Positions 5,761-5,770 of a stretch of DNA of 5,770 nt are shown piece after piece. Position numbers and translations under genes: made by a program. Every line of letters begins with the position of its first letter. Position 1 is the first letter of the stretch. The stretch comes from Firmicutes bacterium UBA6132 (GTDB lineage Bacteria > Bacillota_A > Clostridia > Tissierellales > Sedimentibacteraceae): contig DIVM01000003.1 of NCBI GenBank assembly GCA_002435835.1, positions 1-5,770 on the forward strand, given 5' to 3'. The notes under the pieces are model-generated. The model was not told where the DNA came from. It ran no database searches and saw nothing but the letters and a program-made list of their open reading frames with translations.

Positions 5761-5770
5761 GAATTATAAT

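Overview
This window is AT-rich DNA with Shine-Dalgarno sites close to AGGAGG, short AT-rich intergenic gaps and rho-independent terminators. It carries spore-coat genes and a biotin-dependent sodium-pump decarboxylase membrane module. Together these point to an anaerobic, endospore-forming Firmicute, most likely a Clostridium or close relative. That placement is inferred from base composition and gene families; no database search was possible.

Layout, left to right. (1) The 3' part of an AEC (auxin efflux carrier) family permease on the + strand, cut by the left edge. It ends at a perfect 21-bp hairpin that also terminates the convergent operon. (2) A two-gene minus-strand operon: a 61-residue CotF-like coat protein, then a 409-residue protein with a CotF-type domain between a repeat-rich Asn/Ser arm and a Gln-rich tail. 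A sporulation-sigma-like -10 lies just upstream. (3) A divergent intergenic region with a sigma-A promoter and a roughly 90-nt leader of nested inverted repeats, one of which resembles a terminator. It precedes (4) a SpoU/TrmH-family RNA 2'-O-methyltransferase. (5) An Asn/Arg-rich low-complexity ORF with two possible starts, ending at a GAAA-loop terminator. (6) Two tandem sigma-A-like promoters sharing the same 11-bp -35 block, reading into (7) a 46-codon OadG-like gamma subunit and (8) a full-length OadB-like beta subunit of a sodium-translocating decarboxylase, closed by a strong terminator. (9) About 230 bp with no gene, then a consensus sigma-A promoter driving something beyond the right edge.

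How the parts relate. The two coat genes are translationally coupled and probably expressed in the mother cell. The Asn-rich ORF may belong to the same programme, because a sigma-E-like promoter and a strong internal Shine-Dalgarno lie inside it. OadG and OadB form the membrane half of a pump that decarboxylates carboxybiotin and exports Na+. The carboxyltransferase (alpha) subunit and biotin carrier are not in the window and must be encoded elsewhere. The best candidates for a second look are the methyltransferase leader, the internal start of the Asn-rich ORF, and the prion-like coat protein with its 168-bp repeat. I see no phage, insertion-sequence, CRISPR or toxin-antitoxin system here.
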